A DNA stretch of 15,199 nucleotides from an uncultured Clostridia bacterium (GTDB taxonomy: Bacteria; Bacillota_A; Clostridia; TANB77; CAG-508): assembly GCA_944392525.1 (NCBI GenBank), contig CALXXB010000037.1, positions 1-15,199 on the forward strand. The letters are read 5' to 3'. Position numbers and translations under genes: made by a program. The notes below the pieces were generated by a model that worked only from the letters and a program-made list of their open reading frames with translations, was not told where the DNA came from and did no database searches. This document shows, one piece after another, positions 1-6,995 of this stretch (the first letter of the stretch is position 1; every line of letters starts with the position of its first letter).

Positions 1-173
1 GATAATGGGAAAAAGTCAATTCCCTCTTTTGGTTCTTTTGAAGCTGTTACATTTACTAATACACATGTATCTCCATAGCGTACTAAAACACTTCCATTGG
101 CAAATCCTGCCATTTTCCCGGTTTCGATTACTAATTTTCTTCCGGCTAACTCTGTTTCATAAGTTTTAAACAT
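1..173 (-). CDS. pnp: Polynucleotide phosphorylase, N-terminal fragment (runs off the window)
   Basis: Only the first 57 codons are present; the rest lies beyond base 1. The translation begins [20 protein letters not shown] and continues through [10 protein letters not shown] and [14 protein letters not shown], the start of the first RNase PH-like domain of bacterial PNPase. The family is a trimeric 3'-5' exoribonuclease that uses phosphate to release nucleoside diphosphates and takes part in mRNA decay. The ATG at 173-171 is supported by a GAAGGAGT ribosome site at 178-185. It lies directly downstream of rpsO, the usual bacterial order, and its leader holds a long hairpin (191-279) that may control it. 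Identification rests on a short but highly characteristic segment; the core and the KH/S1 domains cannot be checked here. Confidence 0.93.
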   Translation of the reverse strand, partial: MFKTYETELAGRKLVIETGKMAGFANGSVLVRYGDTCVLVNVTASKEPKEGIDFFPL

Positions 174-190
174 ATTTACTCCTTCTTTCC

Positions 191-279
191 TTGTGCCAAG
201 TTAGTTTAATTGTAACCTCTATAATATGTTAAATTTTTTAGCACATTATACAAGTTACCAAATTCCAACTTGGTCACAA
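191..279 (-). promoter_or_regulatory. Long imperfect hairpin in the pnp leader
   Basis: The RNA from the minus strand folds into one long interrupted stem: 275-279 with 191-195, 272-273 with 196-197, 267-271 with 198-202, 261-264 with 208-211, 254-258 with 212-216, 247-250 with 220-223 and 243-246 with 226-229, closed by a 13-base loop. That gives about 29 pairs. Its 3' foot ends 5 bases before the pnp Shine-Dalgarno. A TATAAT on the minus strand (245-250) lies inside it but has no convincing -35. In E. coli an RNase III-cut hairpin in the pnp leader drives PNPase autoregulation; the same role here is inference. Confidence 0.65.
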
Positions 280-290
280 AATATTTTCTC

Positions 291-328
291 TATAAAAGCC
301 CGTGCTAAACTAAGCATAGGCTTTTATA
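291..328 (-). terminator. Stem-loop between rpsO and pnp (terminator or processing site)
   Basis: Bases 291-300 (TATAAAAGCC) and 319-328 (GGCTTTTATA) are perfect 10-base arms. Five more pairs (302-306 with 313-317, one of them G-U) follow after one mismatch, around a 6-base loop. It begins 8 bases after the rpsO stop. On the minus strand the 3' arm contributes only CTTTTATA, so termination would be partial, allowing some read-through into pnp. It may instead be a 3'-end stabiliser or an RNase site. Confidence 0.6.
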
Positions 329-335
329 CTTATAA

Positions 336-602
336 CTATTTTCTTAATCCTAATTTTTCAACGATGTCTCTATATCTATTAATATCTTTTTTAGCTAAGT
401 AATTTAATAGATTTCTTCTTTTACCAACCATTTTTAATAAACCACGTCTTGAATGGTTATCTTTTTTGTGAACTTTTAAGTGTTCTGTTAATTCGTTGAT
501 TCTTTCTGTTAAAAGAGCTATTTGAACTTCTGGTGAACCAGTATCGTTTTCATCTCTTTTATATTTTGCTATAATTTCTTGTTTTAACTCTTTAGTCATC
601 AT
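336..602 (-). CDS. rpsO: 30S ribosomal protein S15
   Basis: An 88-residue protein of the usual S15 length. It binds the central domain of 16S rRNA early in assembly of the 30S platform and contacts 23S rRNA at a subunit bridge. Family hallmarks are the N-terminal [15 protein letters not shown] segment (21-35) and the RNA-binding stretch [19 protein letters not shown] (45-63). The gene opens with two ATG codons in a row (602-600 and 599-597); the AGGAGGTG site at 612-619 lies closer to the first, which I use. It has its own promoter (708-736) and a leader of about 100 bases that may be autoregulatory. The upstream neighbour is an ABC permease rather than the truB/ribF genes common in Firmicutes. 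Identification is certain. Confidence 0.97.
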   Translation of the reverse strand: MMTKELKQEIIAKYKRDENDTGSPEVQIALLTERINELTEHLKVHKKDNHSRRGLLKMVGKRRNLLNYLAKKDINRYRDIVEKLGLRK

Positions 603-702
603 TTTCCTTTACACCTCCTATTTTATCTATTCCTTTAACTGAGTTCAAAGTTGGTGTCAAACTATCAAACTAAGTAAAAGGTCTTATATTTGCCTTACAG
701 CA
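603..702 (-). promoter_or_regulatory. rpsO 5' leader with possible Shine-Dalgarno sequestration
   Basis: The predicted transcript start near 702 gives a leader of about 100 bases. RNA from 661-653 (UUUGACACC) can pair with GGUGUAAA at 615-608 over 8 pairs with one bulged G; the latter includes the last four bases of the AGGAGGUG ribosome site (619-612). A competing CUUUUAC segment further upstream can pair with GUAAAGG next to the same site. S15 represses its own translation in several bacteria through leader structures, so this is a plausible autoregulatory leader, but the fold was drawn by eye. Confidence 0.4.
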
Positions 703-707
703 TATCT

Positions 708-736
708 ATTTTACTATATTTTCGAATATATTGCAA
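708..736 (-). promoter_or_regulatory. Promoter of rpsO
   Basis: On the minus strand TTGCAA (731-736) and TAAAAT (708-713) are separated by exactly 17 bases, a good sigma-A-type match. It lies between the permease stop at 764 and rpsO, so rpsO-pnp can be transcribed independently of the ABC transporter. Confidence 0.72.
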
Positions 737-763
737 GTGTTTTTTATTAAATTTCTCTTTATA

Positions 764-3700
764 TTATTCTACACTCTTTAAACTTTCAATCATATCTATT
801 TTCTTTAATGCAAAATATGTTACAAAATTAACTATTAAAGTAAAAGCAATTGTTATCAATGCAGAATATACATAGCTTAATGGTTCTATTATTTTATTAA
901 ACCTTAACATGTTTATTTCACATGTTCCTATTATATAATAATTTAAGAAAAAGCCTGCAACTAATCCTAGTACAATTCCTATCAGTGTTAATAGTATTGT
1001 TTCCCTTGTTACGTAATCATAAACCTCTTTATCATAGAAACCTAAAACTTTTATTGTAGCAAGTTCTCTAATTCTTTCACTAATATTTACATTTGATAAA
1101 TTATATAAAACCACAAATGCAAGAAGTCCAGCTGATACTATTAATACTAAAACAACATAATTTAATGATTGCATTGTTTCATCCATTGTTCTTATCGCTG
1201 ATGAAATTAATGATACAGATGATATTTCATTATATTCCATTAATTCCTCTGCTAAAATATCTTCTTGTTCCTCTGTCAAATCAATATCTTCTATAAGCAG
1301 AACATTAGATTCATAATCTTTACCATATAGACTTTCATATAAATCTTTTGACATATAAACATAGTGATACACATAATTTTCTACAATATTTGAAATAGTT
1401 ACTTCTTTTTCATTTCCATCACTATCTTGCAATGTAATTGTATCTCCTATTTTTACGCCTAGTAACTCTGCTGCTTTATCTGTCAAACAAATTTCACTAT
1501 CGCTTAATTTTACCTTTTCTTTCGTTTCTAAATCTAGCAAATTTATTGTTCCATCTAGAGAATCTTTATCTTTTGGAACTATTACTTGAACATCCTCTTC
1601 AACACCATTTTTCATAGCTGTTACAGATGTCATGTAAGTTTCAACAGTTTTCGTTATTTCTTCTTTTTGTTCTAAATCATTTTTTAATTTCTCAACTTGA
1701 CTTTCTTCTAATCCATTCTTTAAGCTAATCTGCATATCATAATTAAATACGTGTTCATATTGATCAGGCATTATCCTACTAATTGAATCCCTTAAACCAA
1801 ATCCTGTAAGTATTAAAGCAGTACATCCCATAATTCCTATTATTGTCATTAAAAATCTCTTTTTATATCTAAATATATTTCTAACTGTTACTTTTCTTGA
1901 AAAGCTAAGTCTTTTCCAAATAAATGGAATCTTTTCTAGTAAAACTCTTTTTCCTACCTTAGGAGCTTTTGGTCTCATAAGTATTGCTGGTGTATGTCTT
2001 AATTCTCTAGTAACTGCATATATAGTCGCACCTACTATACAGATAAATATTAATCCAAGTCCAATTGTCCCAAATGTCCAGTTAAAGTTTAATGAAATAT
2101 CTCCTATTTCATACATCATAGAATACATCATCCAAATTATCTTAGGAATTAATACAAATCCAACACACATTCCTAGTATTCCACCAATTACAGAAGCAAG
2201 ACTTGCATAAATTACATATTTACTAGCAATTTGAAACTTATTATATCCTAATGCTTTAAGAGTTCCTATTTGTGTACGTTGTTCTTCTACCATTCTAGTC
2301 ATTGATGTTAAAGATATTAATGTTGCAACTATGAAAAATACAATTGGGAAAACCTGCCCTATATTTTCAATACTTTCTGTATCTTGGATAAAACTTGCAT
2401 ATCCACTATTTTGTTCTCTGTCTAAAACATACCATGTTGGTTTTTCAATCTTTGCTATTTCGTCTCTTGCATCAATTAATTCTGCTTCTGCATCATCTAG
2501 TTGTTTTTGTACTTCTGCTTTTTGTTCATTTAATTCTTGTTCTCCATTTTCTAATTCTACTCTTGACGCTTCTAATTCATCTTTTGCGTCTTGTATTTGT
2601 GCAAGAGTATAACTTTTTGTACTTTGATAACTACTTTCCTGCTCTTCAATTTCTTTTTTAGCCGCCTCTATCGCAGCTTTTCCATTTTCAATTTTTTGTC
2701 TTCCTGATGTAATTCCATTATCTATCTCGGTTATTCCTGCCACAAGAGAACTCTTACTTGCTTCCAATTTCGCTATCTGTTGCTCACAAGCTGTCTTTTG
2801 TCCTTGTAAAGATTCTAAACTTCCACTATCAATATTGGGATCTTTTAAAGCTTCTAGAATTCCATTATATGTTTCATTTGCTGTATTTAATGCACTATTT
2901 ACTGTATCTAAATTACTTTGTAATCCCGCCTTTTGTTCTTCTAAAGCTTTGAATTGTTCATTTGCCTGTTGCTCTTGTTCATTTAAAGTTTCTTCATTTT
3001 TACTTATCTCAGCTTTTGCATCTTCTATCTGTTTTTCAGCACTTGCAAATTCCTCATTTGCTTTTTTCTCATTTTCAGCAATTTGTGCTTCTCCATCTTC
3101 TATTTGCTTTTTACCATCTTCTATCTCAGCTTCAGCATTTGAAATCTCTTCTTCAGCTTCTGCTTTTTTATCATTAAATTCTGTTTCTGCCTCTTCTAGT
3201 TTAGAAGTTGCTGTATTAATTAATTCATCTTGTCTAGCCTCTTCTCTTTCATCTTTTATGTCTTCTATCTTACTTTTTGTATCACTAACTAGTTCTTTAT
3301 ATTCATCACTTGAAGTTTTATACTCATTTGAGCCTTTTAGTTTTACATATATATTTGTATATATATCTTTTGCATTTATATTATCTTTATTTATGTATAT
3401 ATAATAATCTACTTTTCCTGAACCTAATGTACTACTTCCTCTGTCTCTTGAAATATAAAGCGGGCTTCTAACAGTTCCAACAATTTTCATTTCTTTATTA
3501 GCTAAATATTCTATTTCTTCCCCATCATTATTTTCAGTCTTTTCTATCTCAACATCTATTATATCTCCTATCTTTTTATTATTTTGTATTAAAAAATTAG
3601 GTTCAACCACACATTCATCGCTATTTTCCGGCAATTTTCCTTCTAATAATTTCGGTTTGTTAACATCTTCTATACACATTACTTTAATAATTTGTTCAGT

Positions 3701-3997
3701 ATTATCTATTTCTATCTTTCCATCTGTCTCATATGTTCCAATAACTTTATCTACATTTTCTATCCCTGAAATTTCATTTAAATCATCTTCTGTTAATCCT
3801 AAAGTAGACATGACTTGTATATCGTAAACGTTTTGACTATCATAATACTTATCAATAGTATCTACCATATCAGGTGAAGTTGCTCTAATTCCCGCAAAGA
3901 AACCAACACCTAAAAAAGCCATAAGTAGTATTGATAAAAATCTTTTATAGGTGTTTTTTATTTCTTTAACACTATCTTTCATAAGTGCCTTTTTCAT
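764..3997 (-). CDS. MacB/FtsX-type ABC transporter permease with a long coiled-coil insert
   Basis: A 1077-residue membrane protein. Order: one membrane helix (about 19-39); an outside region with an N-terminal mixed domain (about 45-225); a long Glu/Lys/Ala/Gln-rich coiled coil (about 240-517) with recurring IEDGKKQIEDGEAQI-like heptads; a first FtsX block of three helices (about 548-664); a helix at about 716-735; a second outside domain; and a final three-helix FtsX block. IGTLKALGYNKF (about 577-588) and the C-terminal LATIKVLGFYDKEV are the cytoplasmic coupling segments that contact the ATPase. The ATG at 3997 is chosen because AGGAGGTG (4004-4011) sits 8 bases upstream; an in-frame GTG at 4006 overlaps that site. 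The ATPase gene lies just upstream. The family couples ATP hydrolysis to movement across the membrane of lipids, peptides or signals; the substrate here cannot be told. Confidence 0.88.
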   Translation of the reverse strand: MKKALMKDSVKEIKNTYKRFLSILLMAFLGVGFFAGIRATSPDMVDTIDKYYDSQNVYDIQVMSTLGLTEDDLNEISGIENVDKVIGTYETDGKIEIDNTEQIIKVMCIEDVNKPKLLEGKLPENSDECVVEPNFLIQNNKKIGDIIDVEIEKTENNDGEEIEYLANKEMKIVGTVRSPLYISRDRGSSTLGSGKVDYYIYINKDNINAKDIYTNIYVKLKGSNEYKTSSDEYKELVSDTKSKIEDIKDEREEARQDELINTATSKLEEAETEFNDKKAEAEEEISNAEAEIEDGKKQIEDGEAQIAENEKKANEEFASAEKQIEDAKAEISKNEETLNEQEQQANEQFKALEEQKAGLQSNLDTVNSALNTANETYNGILEALKDPNIDSGSLESLQGQKTACEQQIAKLEASKSSLVAGITEIDNGITSGRQKIENGKAAIEAAKKEIEEQESSYQSTKSYTLAQIQDAKDELEASRVELENGEQELNEQKAEVQKQLDDAEAELIDARDEIAKIEKPTWYVLDREQNSGYASFIQDTESIENIGQVFPIVFFIVATLISLTSMTRMVEEQRTQIGTLKALGYNKFQIASKYVIYASLASVIGGILGMCVGFVLIPKIIWMMYSMMYEIGDISLNFNWTFGTIGLGLIFICIVGATIYAVTRELRHTPAILMRPKAPKVGKRVLLEKIPFIWKRLSFSRKVTVRNIFRYKKRFLMTIIGIMGCTALILTGFGLRDSISRIMPDQYEHVFNYDMQISLKNGLEESQVEKLKNDLEQKEEITKTVETYMTSVTAMKNGVEEDVQVIVPKDKDSLDGTINLLDLETKEKVKLSDSEICLTDKAAELLGVKIGDTITLQDSDGNEKEVTISNIVENYVYHYVYMSKDLYESLYGKDYESNVLLIEDIDLTEEQEDILAEELMEYNEISSVSLISSAIRTMDETMQSLNYVVLVLIVSAGLLAFVVLYNLSNVNISERIRELATIKVLGFYDKEVYDYVTRETILLTLIGIVLGLVAGFFLNYYIIGTCEINMLRFNKIIEPLSYVYSALITIAFTLIVNFVTYFALKKIDMIESLKSVE

Positions 3998-4019
3998 ATG
4001 CTTCACCTCCTATACAATT

Positions 4020-4093
4020 GGGGACGTTTCCTTTTGTCGGAAAATCAACATTATGAAACGTCCCTAATGTTCCTTTTCCGACGATTTGGAACA
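4020..4093. repeat. Dispersed inverted repeat GGGACGTTTC, copy 1, with interleaved second palindrome
   Basis: Arms GGGACGTTTC (4021-4030) and GAAACGTCCC (4055-4064) match exactly and extend outward to ATT[G/A]GGGACGTTTC. A second exact pair, GTCGGAAAA (4036-4044) and TTTTCCGAC (4074-4082), is interleaved with the first in the order A-B-A'-B', a pseudoknot arrangement. A third pair, TGTTCC (4068-4073) and GGAACA (4088-4093), encloses B'. It fills most of the 103-base gap between the ABC ATPase and permease genes. A related copy is at 12392-12446. No T-run follows the stems, so it is not a plain terminator. Confidence 0.8.
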
Positions 4094-4100
4094 CATCTTG

Positions 4101-4802
4101 TTACCATTCTATTTCTTCTACTGGTTTTGGATTTTCATTTATTTCTATTTTTTCTGCTGTTCCATTTTTAAAATGTATTACCTTATCTGCCATAGGTGCT
4201 AATGCTCCATTATGAGTTATTATTAATACCGTCATGTTTTCTTTTCTTGCTGTATCTTGTAATAATTTTAATATTTGTTTTCCTGTTTTATAATCTAATG
4301 CACCTGTTGGTTCATCACATAATAATAATTTTGGATTTTTTGCTATTGCCCTTGCTATTGCAACTCTCTGTTGCTCTCCTCCTGATAATTGTGAAGGAAA
4401 ATTATTCATTCTGTCTTTTAAACCTACTTGCTCTAATACTCTCTCTGGATTTAATGATTTTTTACAAATTTGAGTTGCAAGCTCCACATTTTCTTTCGCT
4501 GTTAAGTTTTGGACTAAATTATAAAATTGAAATACAAATCCTATGTCATCTCTTCTATAACCTATTAATTCTTTGTTCTTTAATTTCGTTACTTCTTTTC
4601 CATCAACTATTACTCTTCCTGATGTTGCTGTATCCATTCCACCTAAAATATTTAAGGCCGTTGTCTTTCCTGCTCCTGATGGTCCCACTATTACAACTAA
4701 TTCTCCTTTTTCTATTTGAAAATTAGTATCATTTAGTGCATTTATTTTTATTTCTCCCATTTCATATACTTTATTAACATTTCTAAACTCTATATAAGAC
4801 AT
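4101..4802 (-). CDS. ABC transporter ATP-binding protein (LolD/MacB type)
   Basis: A 233-residue cytoplasmic ATPase that powers the permease encoded next. All nucleotide-binding motifs are present: Walker A GPSGAGKTT (40-48), Q-loop Gln92, signature LSGGEQQ (139-145), Walker B LLLCDEP (159-165, Asp163 and Glu164) and switch His197. The YNLVQNLTAKENVELA region after the Q-loop is typical of the MacB/LolD subfamily that pairs with FtsX-like permeases. ATG at 4802 is preferred: AGAGGTGA lies just upstream and overlaps an in-frame GTG at 4811, giving better spacing to the ATG. An extended -10 promoter lies at 4841-4869. The two-gene order (ATPase, then permease) is typical of these exporters, though a dispersed repeat separates them here. 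No substrate can be assigned. Confidence 0.93.
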   Translation of the reverse strand: MSYIEFRNVNKVYEMGEIKINALNDTNFQIEKGELVVIVGPSGAGKTTALNILGGMDTATSGRVIVDGKEVTKLKNKELIGYRRDDIGFVFQFYNLVQNLTAKENVELATQICKKSLNPERVLEQVGLKDRMNNFPSQLSGGEQQRVAIARAIAKNPKLLLCDEPTGALDYKTGKQILKLLQDTARKENMTVLIITHNGALAPMADKVIHFKNGTAEKIEINENPKPVEEIEW

Positions 4803-4840
4803 GTTTATCACCTCTTATTTTAAGGTATTTTATATATAAA

Positions 4841-4869
4841 ATTATATCATACACTCATTTTTTTTTAAA
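4841..4869 (-). promoter_or_regulatory. Extended -10 promoter of the ABC transporter operon
   Basis: Minus-strand TGATATAAT (4841-4849) is a perfect extended -10. A weaker -35, TTTAAA (4864-4869), lies 17 bases upstream across an A-run. It is placed after the spl terminator and gives a leader of about 30 bases. Confidence 0.68.
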
Positions 4870-4924
4870 GGTTTTTAATTTATTTTAAAATATTCTTTTG
4901 TGAATTTTTGGTGAATAAAAAACT

Positions 4925-4953
4925 TAAAAAGCCTATCAAAAATTAACAGGCTT
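4925..4953 (-). terminator. Rho-independent terminator of spl
   Basis: AAGCCT (minus strand, 4953-4948) pairs with AGGCTT (4934-4929) and is followed by a T-rich run. The stem overlaps the spl stop codon (4954-4952), so translation to the end would disturb the hairpin. It now closes only the orphaned 3' half of the gene. Confidence 0.75.
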
Positions 4954-5554
4954 ATACTATATACTTTATTTTATTATTAGGAAAATACTTACTCATTTGT
5001 TCTCTAAAAAACAATTCTCCATCTTTTTTATACTCTTCCTTATATCTATACTTTCCTCTTCCTCCGCCTCTCATTATATCTTTATTATACAAATTAATTG
5101 CATTTGGAAATGCTTCTTCATTTATTTTAGTATGAACATAACTATAAGTCATAAATATTATTTCAAAAAAAGCATCTTTCTTTACCTTTTTAGACAATTT
5201 ACTAGTTAATATTTTAATTAGTTCTAAATATAGCTCTTTCCAATTTTCAACCATAATAACTGGTGCTATTAATATTCCAACATGATACCCCGCTTCAGCC
5301 AATTTGTTTATAGCATTTATTCTATCATCTAACCTAGAAGTTCCAAACTCAACTCTATTTATAATATAGTCAGGATTAACGCTCATTCTAATTGTAACTT
5401 TACCTTTATGATTTAAATCTAAAATATCATCTACCATATCAAACTTAGTTGGAAATGTTAATTTTCCTTTTTTACAATTTTTAAAATTTTCAATCGTCCA
5501 TACTAAATTTTTAGTAATACTATTTTCTAAAATCAAATCACTATTACTTCCAAT
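4952..5554 (-). pseudogene. spl: Spore photoproduct lyase, 3' fragment cut off by the insertion
   Basis: The last 200 codons of spl, starting at IGSNSDLILEN and ending FPNNKIKYIV. The segments FPTKFDMVDDILDL, TIRMSVNPDYII, GILIAPVIMVENWKELY and FFEIIFMTYSYVH belong to the C-terminal half of the radical SAM barrel of the lyase. It joins in frame to the 5' fragment at 6996 once the element at 5555-6995 is removed. An in-frame TTG at 5536 could be read as a start but has no ribosome site, and the frame entering from the insertion has an in-frame stop and no ATG. I therefore expect no product. No further stops or frameshifts are present, which suggests a recent insertion. Confidence 0.92.
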
Positions 5555-5660
5555 GTGAACTACCCATTGTCTAAAGCCAATGGGCTTCCTGCTTCATAGA
5601 CCTCGTAACCTACTATCTCCACAGGCGCAAATCTCGGGCAGTCCCTGCCCTATATTTTTT
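5555..5660 (-). ncRNA. Putative omega RNA (reRNA) scaffold downstream of tnpB
   Basis: The 106 bases between the tnpB stop and the right end contain no gene, are clearly richer in G+C than the flanks, and hold stable stems: GGGCAG/CTGCCC with a GGA loop (5650-5636) and the right-end hairpin (5584-5563). In IS605-type elements this region, often with the tnpB 3' end, forms the RNA that binds TnpB, and the guide is the sequence just beyond the right end. Here the guide would begin at 5554 with ATTGGAAGTAATAGTG, which is spl sequence. Exact RNA ends cannot be seen, and the 5' end may lie inside tnpB. Confidence 0.68.
5563..5584 (-). repeat. Right-end subterminal hairpin of the IS element
   Basis: Minus-strand CCCATTG (5584-5578) pairs perfectly with CAATGGG (5569-5563) around the loop GCTTTAGA. 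It matches the left-end hairpin (6958-6979) at 21 of 22 positions. In IS200/IS605 elements such hairpins are the TnpA recognition sites. It ends 8 bases inside the right boundary. Confidence 0.88.
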
Positions 5661-5661
5661 T

Positions 5662-6765
5662 CTATGCTATTTTTCTTAACCCTTCCATTAGGATATTTGT
5701 CGCAGCATTTATATCCCTGTCATGCTTTGCTTTGCATTTAGGACATGTCCATTCTCTGACTGATAAATCTTTTGTATCTACATTCTGATATCCACATACA
5801 GAACATAACTGACTACTAGCATAAAATGTATCTATTTTAATATACTTTCTTCCATTCCATATAGCCTTATATTCTAATTGTCTTATAAGCTCATACCATG
5901 ATGCATCTATTATTGATTTTGCTAGATGATGATTTTTTACCATGTTCTTTATCTGTAAATTTTCTGTAACTATCACTTGGTTTTCGCTGATAATTTTATT
6001 AGAAACTTTATGCAGATAATCTTTTCTAATGTTACTTATTTTCTCATGGCATATTGCTATTTCTTTTTTCTTCTTTTGGTAATTTTTACTTCCTTTTTTC
6101 TTATGTGCTAACTGTCTTTGTTTCCTTGCAAGTTTCCTCTCGTATTTCTTTATTGTCTTTGGATTTTCATATTTCTCTCCTTCTGATGTAATACATAAAT
6201 CCTTAATTCCTAAATCTAGTCCTATATTTTGTTTTGTATGTGCTAATTCTTCATGCTCTGTTTCTACTAATATTGACACATAATATTTCCCACTTGGAAC
6301 TTTGGATACTGTTGCTGATTTTATTTGACCATAAAATCTTCTATGTAGTTTTGCTTTTATTTTCTTTAGTTTTGGTAGTTTTATTTTTCCATTCTCATAA
6401 TCTACAACTATATTTCCATTCGTATAATTGGTAGTATATGATTTATGTTTATCATGTTTACTTTTAAACTTTGGATACCCCGCATTTTCTTTTAAAAATT
6501 TCTGATAGGCTGTATCCATATTATATATTGCATTAGTTAAAGCAAACTTATCCACATCCTTTAGCCATTCGTATTCTTTCTTTAATTTTCTGTTACAATA
6601 ATTGTTGCAGTCTATTTTACTGATAGACTTTTTCTCTTTCTCATAACTTTCTTTTCGATATGCTAATGTTTGATTATAAACAAAACGGCAACAGCCAAAT
6701 GTTTTTGCTATCTGTTCTTTCTGCTCATTATTTGGATATATTCTGTATTTATATGCTTTTAACAT
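5662..6765 (-). CDS. tnpB: TnpB RNA-guided nuclease of an IS200/IS605 element
   Basis: A 367-residue protein, within the normal TnpB range. Order: the helix-turn-helix/OrfB N-terminus starting [11 protein letters not shown] with GCCRFVYN (24-31), a central basic region, then the split RuvC nuclease. RuvC-I is GLDLG with Asp184; RuvC-II is VIVTENL with Glu268; RuvC-III is HDRDINAAT with Asp351. The zinc finger is Cys321/Cys324 and Cys341/Cys344. All catalytic and metal residues are intact, so it should be active. TnpB is known to cut DNA next to a transposon-adjacent motif using an RNA from the element right end; this re-breaks empty sites and helps the element persist. The ATG has GGTGGTGA just upstream. 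It follows a tnpA remnant and shares the element promoter. Confidence 0.95.
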   Translation of the reverse strand: MLKAYKYRIYPNNEQKEQIAKTFGCCRFVYNQTLAYRKESYEKEKKSISKIDCNNYCNRKLKKEYEWLKDVDKFALTNAIYNMDTAYQKFLKENAGYPKFKSKHDKHKSYTTNYTNGNIVVDYENGKIKLPKLKKIKAKLHRRFYGQIKSATVSKVPSGKYYVSILVETEHEELAHTKQNIGLDLGIKDLCITSEGEKYENPKTIKKYERKLARKQRQLAHKKKGSKNYQKKKKEIAICHEKISNIRKDYLHKVSNKIISENQVIVTENLQIKNMVKNHHLAKSIIDASWYELIRQLEYKAIWNGRKYIKIDTFYASSQLCSVCGYQNVDTKDLSVREWTCPKCKAKHDRDINAATNILMEGLRKIA

Positions 6766-6785
6766 TTTACTGTCACCACCTTTTT

Positions 6786-6866
6786 CTAACCTTGATTTTC
6801 TATATATTTTCTTAGCATTTCTTCTGAAACATTTCCTACACTATAAGCAAAATATACATCTGTCTA
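6786..6866 (-). pseudogene. tnpA: tnpA (Y1 transposase) C-terminal remnant
   Basis: Just upstream of tnpB, 25 codons read [20 protein letters not shown] then IENQG and a TAG stop (6788-6786). This is the conserved end of IS200-type TnpA, usually of the form W-[ST]-[DN]-G-YF-...-GNVSEE-...-YIENQ. The codon at the expected Trp position is TAG (6866-6864) instead of TGG. Only a few more plausible codons (ENWREQTV) precede it. The catalytic HUH motif and tyrosine region are absent from the element. It is too short to be functional and is best read as the relic of an internal deletion of tnpA. Confidence 0.8.
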
Positions 6867-6921
6867 AACTGTCTGTTCTCTCCAGTTCTCCTGTTTTTGA
6901 TTTTCATGTATTCATGCCGAT

Positions 6922-6951
6922 AGTATAACACAGAAAATATGCTTTTGGCAA
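6922..6951 (-). promoter_or_regulatory. Promoter inside the IS left end
   Basis: Minus-strand TTGCCA (6946-6951) and TATACT (6922-6927) are 18 bases apart, each one base from consensus, and the -10 carries an upstream TGT (extended -10). It lies between the left hairpin and the tnpA remnant, so it would drive tnpB and the omega-RNA region. Confidence 0.7.
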
Positions 6952-6957
6952 CCTCGC

Positions 6958-6979
6958 CCCATCGTCTAAAGCCAATGGG
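6958..6979 (-). repeat. Left-end subterminal hairpin of the IS element
   Basis: Minus-strand CCCATTG (6979-6973) pairs with CGATGGG (6964-6958), with one T-G wobble, around the loop GCTTTAGA. It has the same sequence as the right-end hairpin except for one base. The loop contains the in-frame TAG that ends the spl 5' fragment. Confidence 0.88.
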
Positions 6980-6995
6980 ATTGCGGTTTCCTTAT

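Larger units (their letters stand above)
5555..6995 (-). mobile_element. IS200/IS605-family element (TnpB-bearing) inserted in spl
   Basis: The limits come from restoring spl: the gene reads ...TTTTGAA followed by ATTGGAAG..., so the 1441-base element spans 6995 to 5555, with 2 bases of ambiguity (an AT shared by both junctions). There is no longer target duplication and there are no terminal inverted repeats. Instead, both ends carry a near-identical hairpin in the same orientation, as in the single-strand-transposing IS200/IS605 family. Contents from left end to right end: hairpin (6958-6979), promoter (6922-6951), tnpA remnant (6786-6866), tnpB (5662-6765), structured omega-RNA-like region and right hairpin (5563-5584). 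With no intact tnpA, movement would need the Y1 transposase in trans. Confidence 0.93.

Noticed and set aside
2835..3404. 189-codon plus-strand reading frame rich in Ser, Ala and Phe
   Set aside because: It is antisense to the coiled-coil part of the permease; the Glu/Lys/Ala codon pattern there leaves the opposite frame open. No ribosome site or family resemblance.
4196..4726. 176-codon plus-strand Leu-rich reading frame
   Set aside because: Exact antisense of the ABC ATPase, with leucine-rich sequence that comes from AT-rich codons on the other strand; no start signals.
4952..5536. The spl 3' fragment as an independent gene starting at TTG 5536
   Set aside because: No ribosome site, and the protein lacks the radical SAM cysteines; it aligns as the continuation of the 5' fragment.
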